64,000 bases of DNA, taken from Microplitis mediator. Its lineage: Eukaryota > Arthropoda > Insecta > Hymenoptera > Braconidae. Of the stretch, positions 11,299 to 23,169 are shown piece after piece. Every line of letters starts with the position of its first letter. Position 1 is the first letter of the stretch. The notes under the pieces were generated by a model. That model had not been told where the DNA came from, ran no database searches, and worked only from the letters and a program-made list of their open reading frames with translations. Made by a program: the position numbers and the translations under genes. Where the stretch lies: the NCBI RefSeq assembly GCF_029852145.1, contig NC_079971.1, positions 11,141,697-11,205,696 of the forward strand. Reading direction: 5' to 3'.

Positions 11299-12600
11299 TG
11301 TTACGTCAAAATAACACATATTAAGAGTTGTGCTCCTGTTTAGCCTTCGCCGAGCGAAATAACTGGGACGGAGCTATAAGGATGACTGTTTATTATAAAT
11401 AAAATTAAAATAAAAATACTTACTTACGGTTCGTTGTCTAAGAGATAATTAAAATTATTAAAAATTAAGTAAAATAAAATTTAATTAATTTAGTAAAGTG
11501 ATAAAAGCAAAATTAAAACAACTTCCAAATTTATTTAAATCAAAACAATTATTTAAAAATTATTACAAAACAAAATTTAATTTGAATTAGACAATTAAAT
11601 GCGGTTTACAATTTTTAACGCTTTATAAAATGATTTAGCTCTCGATTTCACTTGTTATACAATTTATTTAAACAATCAATTTATTATTTAAGTTTATTAT
11701 TAGTTATTTATTTAAGTAATTTGTTACCTTGATTTATTTGATGATTATTATTATTATCAACAATTATTTATTTAATTTATTATTTATTATTCTTCCTTCT
11801 CAACCCTTGATAATTGATGTAATTTTATCAATATTGAATTTTATTTATTAAATGAATTATATTTAAATAATCCAAATTAGATTTAATAATCGATAGAATG
11901 TTTATCAAAATTATTTATTAATTAAATGAATTACTACTTTTGAATAATTCAACAATTATTTTTTTAAAAAACTTCTGAATTATATTTTAATAATTCAGTT
12001 TATGAACAATTAAATCACCATTATTAATGATTTAATAAAATTAAGGACCTTGCCATTAAATAATTAAAATTTCGTCCATGACGAATGAGCTCACTTAGGA
12101 AACTGAAATCTTTTTATTTCCAGAAGAGCTGTTACCAGGTAGTAACACCCCTTCCAATAATTATTTAATTATACCAATTATTTCATTGGTCATAATTGAA
12201 TCAATATTTTTTTAGAATTATTATTTATATATATATTTTTTGTGACTTCCAATGCAGTCAGCATCATACGCATAAAGCATTGGAGTCGAATTCATAAATC
12301 AATATTTATTGATTCTTACTTTTTCCTTTATTGCAATATATTCTTTTATTATTTAAACATTTATAATTCATTTCATTATTTCTTTTCATTATTTCATATT
12401 TTGTATTTATTATTTCATTTCAATATTTCATTTATTCAATATTTATTCAACAACAATATTTCATAAAAATAATTTGAATTTAAATTCAAACTTAAAAATC
12501 ATCAGCCGTAATAATGGCTGGAAGTCATTTGCTAATTAATTAATTTATGCACAGCCAGATGGCATATCATGTAGGATTTTTTAATAAATTGATTGACAGG
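11299..12600 (-). repeat. 5' LTR region of the gypsy-like element
   Basis: The inner LTR end is TGTTACGTC on the plus strand (ACGTAACA on the element strand) at 11299. A second copy starts at 37962 with the same bases and matches this one to about 11577, apart from an insertion, which supports the inner boundary. Beyond 11577 the two diverge, so the outer end is not defined; it lies before the 0.7-kb TIR element at 12654. The region is AT-rich and noncoding. The 74-residue open frame near 12242 is not credible. Confidence 0.6.
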
Positions 12601-12622
12601 AAGAATAAGACGTCGTGATGTC

Positions 12623-12653
<31 letters not shown>

Positions 12654-12657
<4 letters not shown>

Positions 12658-13377
12658 GGAAGACCAGTAATATGATGGGCATCACCCTGACCATCGGGTT
12701 TATTATTTTTGTCTGGCATTTTATTACAAATATAAACGAATAATAATTACACAGAACAGTGATTTATTATTAAAGTATTATTCACAAATAGTAGTAACTA
12801 AACAAACGGTATTACGAATATAATATCTCACAATTGTTAATACTTACAGAATTACAACTAACACAATATTTGTTACACATAAAATGATAACAATAAATTA
12901 ATAATAATAAATGATATTAATCGTAGTATACAATTGCCCGATAATAGTAATAATAAACTATGATTAAATAATATACGAGTAATACGGTAAACTAGGCTCG
13001 AGAACGAATCCACGGTCAACAGGAAAACTTGTACTCACACAACGAATGCTTAATCAGAACTGACCGACTCAACTAGTCCAAAAACTCTGTACTCTTCATC
13101 AAATACCTTTTAGTCAGAAATATTTAAAGAAGGACAACAATCTTATTATCTTACTATCTTGTCCTCTGTGTCTTACTATATCCATCCTGTGACCATGGCT
13201 ACGTTTGGTGAACAGATGTCACAGCGAGCCTAAGCCTCCCGTAATAAACATAATCTACTTAAGTTGTAAACAATTAGAGCTTAAATTTTATTTAATTGTT
13301 ACTGTAAAAACTAGTCTTGACTGTCAGGAATTTCCCGTCCCATTGGAAAACCCCATTTTATCGTTTCATCTCCGACA
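12654..13377. mobile_element. 0.7-kb TIR element, copy A
   Basis: Starts TGTCGGAA and ends TCCGACA, inside a TA repeat. A second copy (48930-49628) starts TGTCGGAA, ends TTCGACA, has the same internal sequence with scattered differences, and is also flanked by TA repeats. This defines the ends. No transposase is present, so it is nonautonomous. The small open frame near 13205, shared by both copies, is part of the repeat and is not evidently a gene. Confidence 0.7.
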
Positions 13378-14773
13378 TATATATTAGGGTGTGTAAAAAA
13401 AAAACAATTTTTTTTCTAGGTCTCATAGTCTCAAAAATTTTTTGGGACACAAAAAAAATTCTCCTAAAAAATCAGCTCGATATCTCGAAAATTGAGCTGG
13501 CGGATTACAAGTTCATTTTCCCATTTAAAATACATGTAAAAAAATTTTTTTTGTTTTTCGAGAAAAAATCAAAGAAAAAATTTTTTTTTTAATTTTAAAT
13601 TCCACACTTTTATAGGAAATTAAATTCCCTACAAAAATGTTCTAAATAGTCATGTTCGTAACTACAATATAAAAAAAGTTACAAGCCCCCAAAGTTATAA
13701 AAAAAAAAATAATTTTTCTTTTATGTATAATTATTATTTTTACTTTTGTGTTATGAATTGGTGGTATTTTTTCCTTCAAATTACAATTTTCAATCTTCTA
13801 TTTAAAATTTTCAATAAATTTTCAAATTTAAAACGTTTTAGTACCTCACTTAACCGCTACAGAACATTATAATGATAAAAAAATCTATTTTATCGAAAGA
13901 TTGAAACCAATACAAAAAAAAAGTTAATCGTCATGCTTTTGAATTATCTTATAAATATTTCTTGCATAAAAATAGCTTTGATATGGAAGATTGAAAATTA
14001 AAATTAAAAGAAAAAGTACTACCATTTAATAAAATAAAAGTAAAAATAATGATTAGACATTAAAAAAAATTTTTTTTTGTTTTCAACTTTGGAAGCTTGT
14101 AACTTTTTTCATATTGTAGTTACGAGCATAACGATTTACGACATTTTTGTAGGAAATTTAATTTTCTATAAAAATGAGAAATTCAAAATTGAAAATGTTA
14201 TGTCCGCCGGTTAGATTTAAATTAATTATCCGCGATTTCTCCCTTTGGTAGCGATAGAAAAATTTAACGAGCGATTTGGAGGATGCGGACAATAGTATAG
14301 AAGACAAGGAAGATTTTCGCTTCCTATATTTATTATTTATTGTGGGTTTTTCGAAGAGTACGAACCCAAACGCCTTCGAGCTGGATCACGTTGTATTTAT
14401 AAATCGATCAATAGAGAGAAAATATTTTAAATGTCTCTCACTTACCTTTAGATGAGTCTTTCTTCTAGTACGGCAGATTGTATCCCTCCAGGACTTTGCA
14501 GCCCACTCAGCCTCTTCCTGAAGGAGTTGGTTGAATGGGCGCGGCTGGAGTAGTAGGATAGAATCTTATGTGCTATTTTCGAATGAACTCACTAAGTTAA
14601 GATTATGATCTTTTGTCTTTTTATCTATTTTTTCAATTACAGCACTTTTTCACTATAAATGTTACAATGGTTTGCACTTATAAAAGATAGTGCACCATTT
14701 AAATATAGTGGAAACCTAAACATGCAAACCTCTCAATAAGACAATTTATAGATAAATTGAGAAAAATATAGAT

Positions 14774-14846
14774 AGCCCGAACTGGGAATCGAACCCAGAC
14801 CAATTCGGTAACGCGCCGAGTGCTCTACCAGTTGAGCTATCCGGCC
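14774..14846 (-). tRNA. tRNA-like pseudogene, copy 1
   Basis: A cloverleaf-like sequence with an A box (TAGCTCAACTGGTAGAGC), a B box (GGTTCGATTCC) and paired T stem CTGGG/CCCAG. The D stem pairs. The anticodon stem is CTCGG against CCGAA, mismatched at one end. The loop reads CGCGTTA, so the invariant T33 is G. The nominal anticodon is CGT (Thr), but the isotype is uncertain. One acceptor-stem mismatch. Probably a tRNA-derived pseudogene. Confidence 0.5.
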
Positions 14847-14993
14847 CTATACTATATTCCGTTCAATTTAATCTATAACTTATTGAGCCACACCGTCCTT
14901 CTTACGGTAATACACCATTTAAATATAGTGGAAACCTAAACATGCAAACCTCTCAATAAGACAATTTATAGATAAATTGAGAAAAATATAGAT

Positions 14994-15066
14994 AGCCCGA
15001 ACTGGGAATCGAACCCAGACCAATTCGGTATCGCGCCGAGTGCTCTACCAGTTGAGCTATCCGGCA
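14994..15066 (-). tRNA. tRNA-like pseudogene, copy 2
   Basis: Second member of the 220-bp tandem duplication, nearly identical to the copy at 14774-14846. It differs at the anticodon loop edge (ATACC against TTACC region) and at the first acceptor base. A and B boxes are preserved, and the invariant T33 is again missing. A third partial repeat unit, without tRNA-like sequence, follows at about 15131. Confidence 0.5.
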
Positions 15067-16127
15067 CTATACTATATTCCATTCAATTTGATCTATAACT
15101 TATTGAGCCACACCGTCCATCGTACGGTAATACACCATTTAAATATAGTGGAAACCATTTAATTTGGTTATTATAAATTTTAATTATTTTTAAAATGCGT
15201 CCTTTTGTAGCCTTATGGCTTTTTATGCGCAGATTTTCTCGACCCAAGATCGGACTACAATTACACTTGATTTTCGTGTCACTATTCGATCAAGTCGGGT
15301 GATTTTTATAATCATTGTAAATAACAAAATAATAACGCTACACGATATGAAAATATCAGCCAAGTACCTTAATCAATTTACAATTTAACTGAATCGAAAT
15401 ATAAGATAAACCGCTGTTAATAAAATAATACCGCTACACGATGGAAACTATCGGCCTTTCATTAAGGACGATTACTTATTGCCTTGTCTAGGACAGATTT
15501 TTGCAATAAGATTACGGGCTATCAACACCGTTTACGCGGACCGTAAGACTCGAAATTTAAAGATCTGATCAACAACCACGACACCGTTTACACGATACCG
15601 TAGGACTCGAGATCTGAAAATTTGATCAACAACTGGGGTCCTGAGCCATGGTGCTCAGGCTATTTAAAAACTTTTGATTGGTGTTTGATGGGAGTAATTG
15701 AATTGCTGTCATTGGTGGAAAATGACAACAAGTTTTTATTTATTCGTCAATCGTTATTGCAAAAATCATCGCGCTACTCTTATACGCATAAGTGATGGTA
15801 ATACTGACGCTGCGTTTTCGCGTGCTTTTGTAAAGAGGAGTTTCGTAAATTTATTTATGAAATAAAATAAATTAAATAAAAAAAAAATATATTGGACATA
15901 ACGGAAAATAAATTTTTATCTTTGATTTTTCCTTGAAAAACTAAAAAAAAATTTTTTTATATGTATTGTAAATGTGAAAATGAACTTGTAAACCGCCAAC
16001 TCAATTTTCGCAATATCGAGCTAATTTTTTAGGAAGATTTTTTTTAGGTCCCAAAGAAACTTTTAAGACTATGAGACCTTAAGAAAAAAATCATTTTGTT
16101 TTGACACACCCTAATATATACATACTA

Positions 16128-19100
16128 GAGTGGTCGTTAAAAATTAATTTTCTTGAGGCGCCCCCTAAAAAGTTTCTTTTTGATGAAAAAACACTGGGAA
16201 AATTTTTTATAAATTTTTTACGTCAAAATAACACGTGCCTCAAGACGATTTAAGTTGATTTTTGAGTATAATCATGTTTTTTCAGAGAATTTCTGGTCAA
16301 ATATATAGTAAAAATTATTTTAAGATTGGAAATGTTTCAACAATGAAATACCTTCAGTAATATCATTCTCAGTGATGAATTTCAAATTATAGTTTTATAA
16401 AAAGTTTAAACTTCTTCGCGGTTTAAGCTTATTTTTCAATTTTTATTATATTTTTAGTTTTTTATACGTCTGTAAGCATTCATATATGAGTTATTTTGAT
16501 GAAAATGCTATAGAAAATTGCGGATGCACATGCATTAGATAACTTGTATAAAGGCCGTTAAATCATTCTCTGTCGATAAGTTACTAACAGTAGTATATAC
16601 GTCTGTAATTTTTGTATAGTCTATATTGCAAAATTTGTATCAGCTGCTTTATATAAATCATTAACACGATATTGTTATAATTCAAACATCTTATTTTTAA
16701 CAAGTAATATTGTTTATTACTTATTGAGTTTACTCGGGAATTGAATGTTATGTTTTGTTAGAAGTTATTGTGTAAGTCATTATCATCTGTAAAGTCTTAC
16801 ATGAGGTGCGAATTTAAGGTTAAACATTGAACATTATAAACGATACTCTTTTCGTGAAGTGTCATTTTTCCTTCATAATGGAAAATAAAATAGAAAACAT
16901 ATTTTTAATCGGAGAGACACATCATGAAATTGCAGGAAATCAACTTCCATCTAATTTACAAGTATTGAAATTTTTGTTTTACAACACGCGAATATTGAAA
17001 CATAGTATAAAAGTCGGTGAAAGTTTAGTGTATAATGAATTGATTACTTTTTGGGAAAAAAAGAAAATTCCAACACAACAAAAATCTCGCTGTATGAAAA
17101 AAATTGATGATTTATATAACGATTGGAGAAGTTTACAAAGAAACTCATCAAGACGAAATAATTTTCAAGAAAACAATGAAAAAGTATTTTTGTCACACTT
17201 AAATAATTTGTTTGATATAGCACACAGTGATGTTTTAACAATGGTTGATGACAGTACAAAAAGATTTTTATTAAATCAACGCGAACCTAATCGTGTTGGA
17301 TTTATTGACGACGTTGAAGATATATCTGGTAAGTGTTAATATAAGTTAGACATTTTTAAAATTTATTCGTTAATTAAAATATTTTTTTTCTATCAATATA
17401 GAAAAATCTGAGCCTACTTCGCAATATGAATCATCCTCGCCATTATTCAGTCAAGAAAGTCTTCACAGAGATCCTAGTTTCGTTATTGACTTAGTTGACG
17501 AATCGCCACCATCGAAAAGGTCTCGTGGAAAAATAGACATTCTGACTCCAAAATTATGTACCATGTTAGATAAGTGTAAAAGTAGTGATCGCGATGCAAC
17601 AGGCTTATTAATTGCATTTCTTGAAGCTGTGGAACTTGATGCTACCCACTACATCGTTAATCGAACATCGATAAAACAAAAACGTGAAAATTTCAGAAAA
17701 AAAAGGGCGGCTGAAATCCAAACAAGATTTGCAAATAAAGATCTTTGTAGATTAATTGTTCATTGGGACGGAAAACACTTACCTGATATTACTGGCAGGA
17801 ATTTCGTAGAACGTCTTCCGATAATAGTTTCATTTGAGAATGGAACTAAAATTCTGTCAATACCACCATTAGAAAACGCTACAGGCCGAGCAATGGCAAA
17901 TGCAGTTTCTGATGCTCTTCAAGAGTATGGAGTCTGTGAATTAGTAGTCAGTTTATGTTGTGATACTACTGCATCGAATACTGGAGAATATAATGGTGCA
18001 GCAGTTTTAATTGAGCATTTGTTAGAAAAAGATCTTCTTCTTTTGCTAGCAGACATCATATATATGAGGTTGTATTGAGAGCTGTATTTGACAGTAAGTT
18101 AACCAATATTTCTGGACCAAATGTGCCTATATTTGCTCGATTCAAGAAAGAGTGGGATGGATTAGACCTAACTCAACTTCAGAGTGGAATAGTGGATAGA
18201 AAAGATTATTTAGAACTGCTAGAATTAAGCTTGCTATTTATTGGAATAATACCTGATGATATTAGGTTTCATACTCCTGGAGCTATGCATCAGGCCAGGT
18301 GGATGGCTAAGGCAATATATTCGTTGAAAATTTTTCTGTTACGATCTACTTTTAAACTAAAGTCTACGGAGGAAAAAAGCCTGGCTATGATTTGTGTGTT
18401 TATTGTGAAAATTTATTTACGAATATGGTTTGTCGCCACATCATCGATCAAGGCGCCAAACTGTGATTTTCAGTTGATAAAATCCATTCATAAGTTTCAG
18501 CCTATTGACAAAAAAATCTACGAGAGTGCTTTAGGTAAAATTTTAAATCATCTGTGGTATCTGAATCCTGAAAATTGTTTATTGGCTTTATTCGATGATG
18601 ATGTAGATATGGAAACGAAACAGAAAATGGTAAAAAAAGTGATCGAATTATCGCAAAATGCAGATAAACCAGATTTATCAAACAGTAATGATGAACAAGT
18701 TCTTAGGAAGGCTGTAGTATCTCGTGCGGATATCCCAAAGTTATTTGACGAAGGATTAGAACAGTTTATTAATGCAACTTCTATCAATTTTTTCCATAAG
18801 CTTGGGCTAAATACGAGTTGGTTGACTGAAAATTGTGAGAATTGGTTGGAAGACTCTAATTATCAAGATTGTTTGACGGCTGTAACAAATTTATCAGTAG
18901 TTAACGATGTTGCAGAACGAGGTGTTAAACTAATGCAAGAGTACAACGATTTATTCACAAAAGATGAAGAACAAAAGCAATTCCTCATTCAAATTTTAGA
19001 TGATTACAGAAGTAAAGGCATCAAGATAACGAAAAAAAGTTTACTCAAGGATTGGAATGATGAAAACTAAATTTTAAAATGAAATTTGTATAAATTTTGT

Positions 19101-19422
19101 AATAAAATGAAATTATTAATTAAAGTATCATGAATTTTTTTTTAATTAACACACCTTACTATTTGGAATATTTCCTGTTATTTTTAGTAACTATCGTATT
19201 CTCATGAATTCGGGTTCTGTAATTCTTTATATTTTGTATAAAATTGTATTCATTATAAGAAATCCTCAAAAAACATGATTATACTCAAAAATCAACTTAA
19301 ATCGTCTTGAGGCACGTGTTATTTTGACGTAAAAAATTTATAAAAAATTTTCCTAGTGTTTTTTCATCAAAAGGAAACTTTTTAGGGAGCGCCTCAAGAA
19401 AATTAATTTTTAACGACCACTC
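16128..19422 (+). mobile_element. 3.3-kb TIR DNA transposon with transposase
   Basis: Terminal inverted repeats of about 150 bp start GAGTGGTCGTTAAAAATT on the left and end with the complement on the right. They are flanked by TA (16126-16127 and 19423-19424). The right repeat matches the left over the GAGGCGC block and the block ending in AATCATGTTTTTT. The interior holds one plus-strand transposase gene. This is the only element in the window that keeps nearly full coding capacity. Confidence 0.8.
16878..19070 (+). pseudogene. DDE-type transposase gene, one intron, one frameshift
   Basis: Transposase expected to bind the TIRs and move the element. Exon 1 is 16878-17328 and exon 2 is 17402-19070; the intron 17329-17401 has GTAAGT and a pyrimidine tract ending TATAG. 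I chose the ATG at 16878 because the frame further upstream begins only at TTG. The N-terminal part (about 170 residues) looks like a DNA-binding domain, followed by a basic SPPSKRSRGK stretch. The core has LIVHWDGKHLPDITG, VVSLCCDTTASNTGEYNGA, FHTPGAMHQARWMAKAIYSLK and VVNDVAERGVKLM. From memory these blocks recur in many uncharacterised invertebrate proteins and recall hAT-like catalytic blocks (an Asp in DTTASN, a Glu in the NDVAERG block). I do not assign a superfamily. A single frameshift near 18030-18060 splits exon 2 where an Arg-His-His-Ile-Tyr-Glu block is expected. Confidence 0.75.
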
Positions 19423-21900
19423 TAATACATACATACATACATAGATAAACTTTTGAGTAGATCGTATTTTTTGACTCTGCTAGGTAAAATAAGGTATATG
19501 GTGGCAAAATTCTTTGATAATTCGATCATGAGACCCATTGCAATGGTCCGATTTCTAAAGAAATCTACCTAAAACATCTGCCTATCGGTTGACCCTGCGG
19601 GCCAGCCGTGAAACTTCCCGCTGTTTTCGAGCTCTTAGAGCTCGTATTATGTCCTCATGAAGAAACATTCACACAGCAAGTGAGGTCATGCGCATGACAT
19701 GACGTGTTTTTTACATACTTTCACAATTTTCACATAATAAATATAAAATACTGTCCAAAGTTTGCTAATTCACGTCGTTTTGAGAAGATTTTGATTTATT
19801 CATCTTATGTATACGTAAAGTTTGTTGATGCTTCTAAAGATACCAGTGAATTCAATTAAAATAATCAAGTGCAGTGTTTTGAAGTTAGGTACTATTGATA
19901 TTGTCACGTATAAAGTGTGTCACGTAGCGATTCAAATGTGAATCGCTGCGCGCGCTTTCCCATCTCACCGTGAATTTAACAACACCTCCTAGCTAATAAA
20001 GCGCATTTATTTATTATAAGATATTATTATTTAAGTATTAATATTGTTTTGATTAATTCTTTAATAATGATTTATTTATGATTTATTGGAATTATTGTTT
20101 ATTATGTTTGTGTTTTGATAATTATTTTGAATTTTATGTACTTAATCGATATTTTCATTTCAGTTAGTAGCACACGTGCGCGTATATATTGTATAAAAAT
20201 ATCGACTGAAGGGAGAGTAAGTCGATATAGTGGAGATAAAAATCAATATATCCCTCCCGCCACGTGGTGCACTGAAATAATTATTATTTACTGTTTAAAG
20301 GGTTGATAATTATTATATTTATGATTAATGATGGAAAATATTATTTTATTTATTATTATCCTATAACTCAGGTCGGGAAATAAGTTTAAATATTTTATTT
20401 TAATTGATAATTTCGGGTCCGAGGTCATTAGAGTGGATAACACATTAGTGATACTCATCCCTCGGAAAACCGACGCGGAAAAATAATTAGAGAGAACCGG
20501 GCTATTGTAAAGGTAGGACGTGTTGTTGTCCGCAATTTGTAAGTAAAATTATTCTGACCCAGTTGCCGTCATAAAAGTAATTAAATATTAAAAAAAGTTA
20601 ATTTGGTGATTATTAATGTTTTGTTATATTGAATTGAAAGTAAAAGTAACGTATTAATTGTTATTCAATAACTCCAGAAGTAAATTATTATCAACGCCGG
20701 TAAGTCATCTGTATTATCATTTGTTGCGTCGGCTATCGCTGGACCCTCGGTAAAGTTGATCGCGATATTTAATTGTTTAATAATTGAACCTGAGTTATTG
20801 TTGTAATAATAAGTTAAGTATATTTGGCGTATGTCCCAGAGTTTGGTATACGTGCGTAGACGCGTCGAATACATTCCTTAGTGGATTATAGACAAGGATA
20901 GCGTATTTGACTCCTTGTCTTACAATAGTATTTAAAATATTATTTCTCTGGGTAAAATTTATTTTGTAATTTGATGGTATGCAACCCAGTGTTGCCAAAT
21001 ATATTTTGAGTTCCCGCGTCTTTCTCTTCCCAGAGTAAATAATATCAAATCAAAAAAAGATTAGTATTTTTATGTATATAAATTTTATATTGATTTCATA
21101 GAGTAAAAATTTGCAATTTGTAATTTGAATTCCCCTGTGGATAATTCAATTAATTTGATTTTTATTATTATTATATGACTGTAATGAGAATATTATAATT
21201 TGTTGAAATTTATTATGAAGAATTAATGTTTAGCAAATGGTTTTTGGTATTGTAATATTTTGTTGGATTTATACTTATAAATATATTTGGATTAAAAAAT
21301 GTAGTAAAAGGATTCCAGTAATAGCCAAAATTTGTTTGTTCATTTCCTGGATATATTTTAGTAATAATTAATCTTTATTTATTTTATTCATTATATTTAT
21401 TTGGTTATATTTCCGTTTGGTGCATACATTCTCGCTTGAAATTTGGTCCCGTGATCTCTCCCCTGATTTGTTATTATTTTTGTCCGTTTTGTAAAAACGG
21501 GCTGGCGCCCTCGTGCACTAACCCAGCCTGAGGAGCTGGTTCAGGCACACCTTTATTTTATTTATTTATAATTTAATATCATTATTTATGAATATTTAAA
21601 TATTATTATCTTGAGTCATTTATTATTATTATTATTTATAATGTTTATTACACGTGGGTGACCACATACGGCTTTCCGAATTTGTTCGCGTCTCCGTCTT
21701 GAATTGAAAAACGTTATACGTTATAAGTGTTACTCATGGTGTCAGAATTACATTGCTATTAATTTATTTACCAGTTCACTAACAGTGTCCCTTGCCCGAA
21801 ACTCAATGAAAAATAAACCACAGTGATAACAATACGCAATGAACACTCGCTGTCCTACGGCCTTGGACAGACCTCATGGTGCCGTTAGGTTATGTTAACT
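19423..21900. other. noncoding repeats, possible LTR material
   Basis: A catacata simple repeat follows the transposon. A segment at about 19579-19640 shares ggttgaccctgcgggccagc and aacttcccgct with 35030-35070, so it is a dispersed repeat. From about 19900 to 21880 the sequence alternates AT-rich and GC-richer blocks (for example near 20405-20530 and 21440-21540) that look like LTR or leader sequence of an unidentified retroelement. No convincing gene. Frames on the minus strand near 20665-20998 have no recognisable content. Confidence 0.4.
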
Positions 21901-21927
21901 AACAGCATCGTCTCTGACACTTAAATT

Positions 21928-23149
21928 GTGGAGGGATCTGGTCGAAATTCAGCTTCACCTGCTGAAGCTAACCCTCTGACAGAGCTTACCGATAATTCAG
22001 GTGATACACCCAAAAGCTCTCGTACTCCACTTACCTCTAAAACTCCAGTGTTCATATTCAAAACTCCAAAACCAGAGGTAACCCCAACCCCAAAACATCG
22101 CAGGGGTTAATTCACTAACGCTGAAAGATTGGCCAGACACCAGAACAACTCGACTGGCTCATTGATAGATCTATACTGCTGCTACTCAAATAAGAGACTC
22201 AGGGATCCAGACCACCACAGCCCACCTCACAAGCAAAAACACAGGCGTTTATCTTCTTCTCCTCCTTCGTAGGAGCGCAGTCTCACCATTAAACGTAAGT
22301 AGCGTTGATTACAGTATTGATATGGGTGCTAACAATAATGATGGTCCATCTCTTTCTGAGTTTCTCAACCAAATGCAAGTCTGGCGCCAGGAGGACCGGG
22401 CTCACCTAAACCAACTGAAAACCGATCTGAGCGCTGAGATTCAGGCCGTCAAGAACTCCAACACCCTTCTGATCCAAGCTGTCAAGGATGAATTCAACGC
22501 CGAGAACAAGGCCCTGCACGCTGAAATGTCTGAAATCAAACCACGTCTGCTTGCTTTAAAAAACCAACCCCCAGCACTTAACTTAAACTCCAGCAATCCG
22601 GCTATTACTCATTCTCTCAGTCAACAAATTGCCAGCACAGCGATTTCCTCCGTGGAAAAAAACTTAAGAAAAAACATCGTCATTATCAGTGGTCTTGAGG
22701 TAGCAAATGATAATGTCCTCAATACGGTAAACAACTTTATTGCCAAACATTTCAACTTAGACAACTGCGTATCCAGCGCCGTACCAATCGGTAAATCGAA
22801 AAACAGAATCAAGGCTACATTTATTGATAATAATCTTAAATCCCAAGTAATGTCCATGAAGAAAACCCTCAAGCTACCCGTAATCATCAACCACGATCTA
22901 ACTCCAGAAGAAGGTTTGGCTTTAAAAAAACTAAGAGACTATGGCAAAAATCAAAAAGCTGTGGGTAAAAGTGTTAAATTTGGTCATCTCAAGGTCTACG
23001 TGGATGGCATCCCCTACAAGTACAACATGGAAGCCAAAACCATAACTCCAGCTTCAACTTCAACTTTAACTTCAACTCCTAATACCGCCACTCACACCAG
23101 GATGCCTCTCCCGCAGTTCTTGTCAGCATTCCCACCTGGCGGCCCGTAA
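21928..23149 (+). pseudogene. LINE ORF1 protein
   Basis: RNA-binding partner of the LINE. The main open part (22322-23149, 275 residues) has a predicted coiled coil rich in Glu/Lys/Ala/Leu (about residues 20-75). An RRM-like segment follows (NIVIISGLEVANDNVLN, then VPIGKSKNRIKATF), then a C-terminal domain with PEEGLALKKLRDYGK and a Thr/Ser/Pro-rich tail. This layout resembles L1-type ORF1. A Pro/Thr/Ser-rich segment at 21928-22110 ends at a TAA and probably belonged to the same or an upstream frame, so the N-terminus is damaged. Confidence 0.6.
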
Positions 23150-23169
23150 AACACTTCTCCCAGCTCATC

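Larger units (their letters stand above)
670..12600 (-). mobile_element. Ty3/gypsy-type endogenous retrovirus with chuvirus-like envelope
   Basis: Element strand order: LTR, tRNA-Pro PBS, gag, nucleocapsid, protease, RT, RNase H, integrase, envelope, then two cysteine-rich ORFs. The pol order (RNase H before integrase) and motifs are Ty3/gypsy. No 3' LTR resembling 11299-11577 is seen to the left. It may be off the edge or lost, and the left limit given here is only that of the last same-strand ORF. At least five in-frame stops, two or more frameshifts and the RT active-site change show the copy is inactive. Confidence 0.7.
14196..15903. repeat. solo LTR inserted in the fold-back element
   Basis: Begins TGTTATGTCC and ends GGACATAACG, with GAAAA directly repeated on both sides (14191-14195, 15904-15908). 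The inverted-repeat arm of the host element continues across it. The 1708-bp size, near-TG...CA ends and a 5-bp target duplication suggest a solo LTR; the last base would be A in a canonical LTR. It holds a 220-bp tandem duplication carrying tRNA-like sequences. Confidence 0.55.
13387..16111. mobile_element. fold-back TIR element split by a solo LTR
   Basis: The left end GGGTGTGT and right end ACACACCC are flanked by TA on both sides (13385-13386, 16112-16113). The first several hundred bases reappear inverted toward the right end, including a block about lysine-free polyA/polyT-rich arms and a matching 'agctcgatatctcgaaaattgagct' type region. The symmetry centre is near 13880. The right arm is interrupted by 14196-15903. 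Without the insert the element would be about 1 kb. No coding capacity. Confidence 0.65.

Noticed and set aside
12242..12466. Open frame in the gypsy LTR region
   Set aside because: Low-complexity AT-rich sequence within a likely LTR, no motif.
13205..13592. Short frames shared with 49453-49692
   Set aside because: Shared only because both lie in copies of the same 0.7-kb repeat. One ends in a (TA)n tract read as Tyr-Ile repeats.
14774..15066. Functional tRNA-Thr genes
   Set aside because: T33 is missing, the anticodon stem is mismatched and both copies lie in a repeat, so they are treated as pseudogenes.
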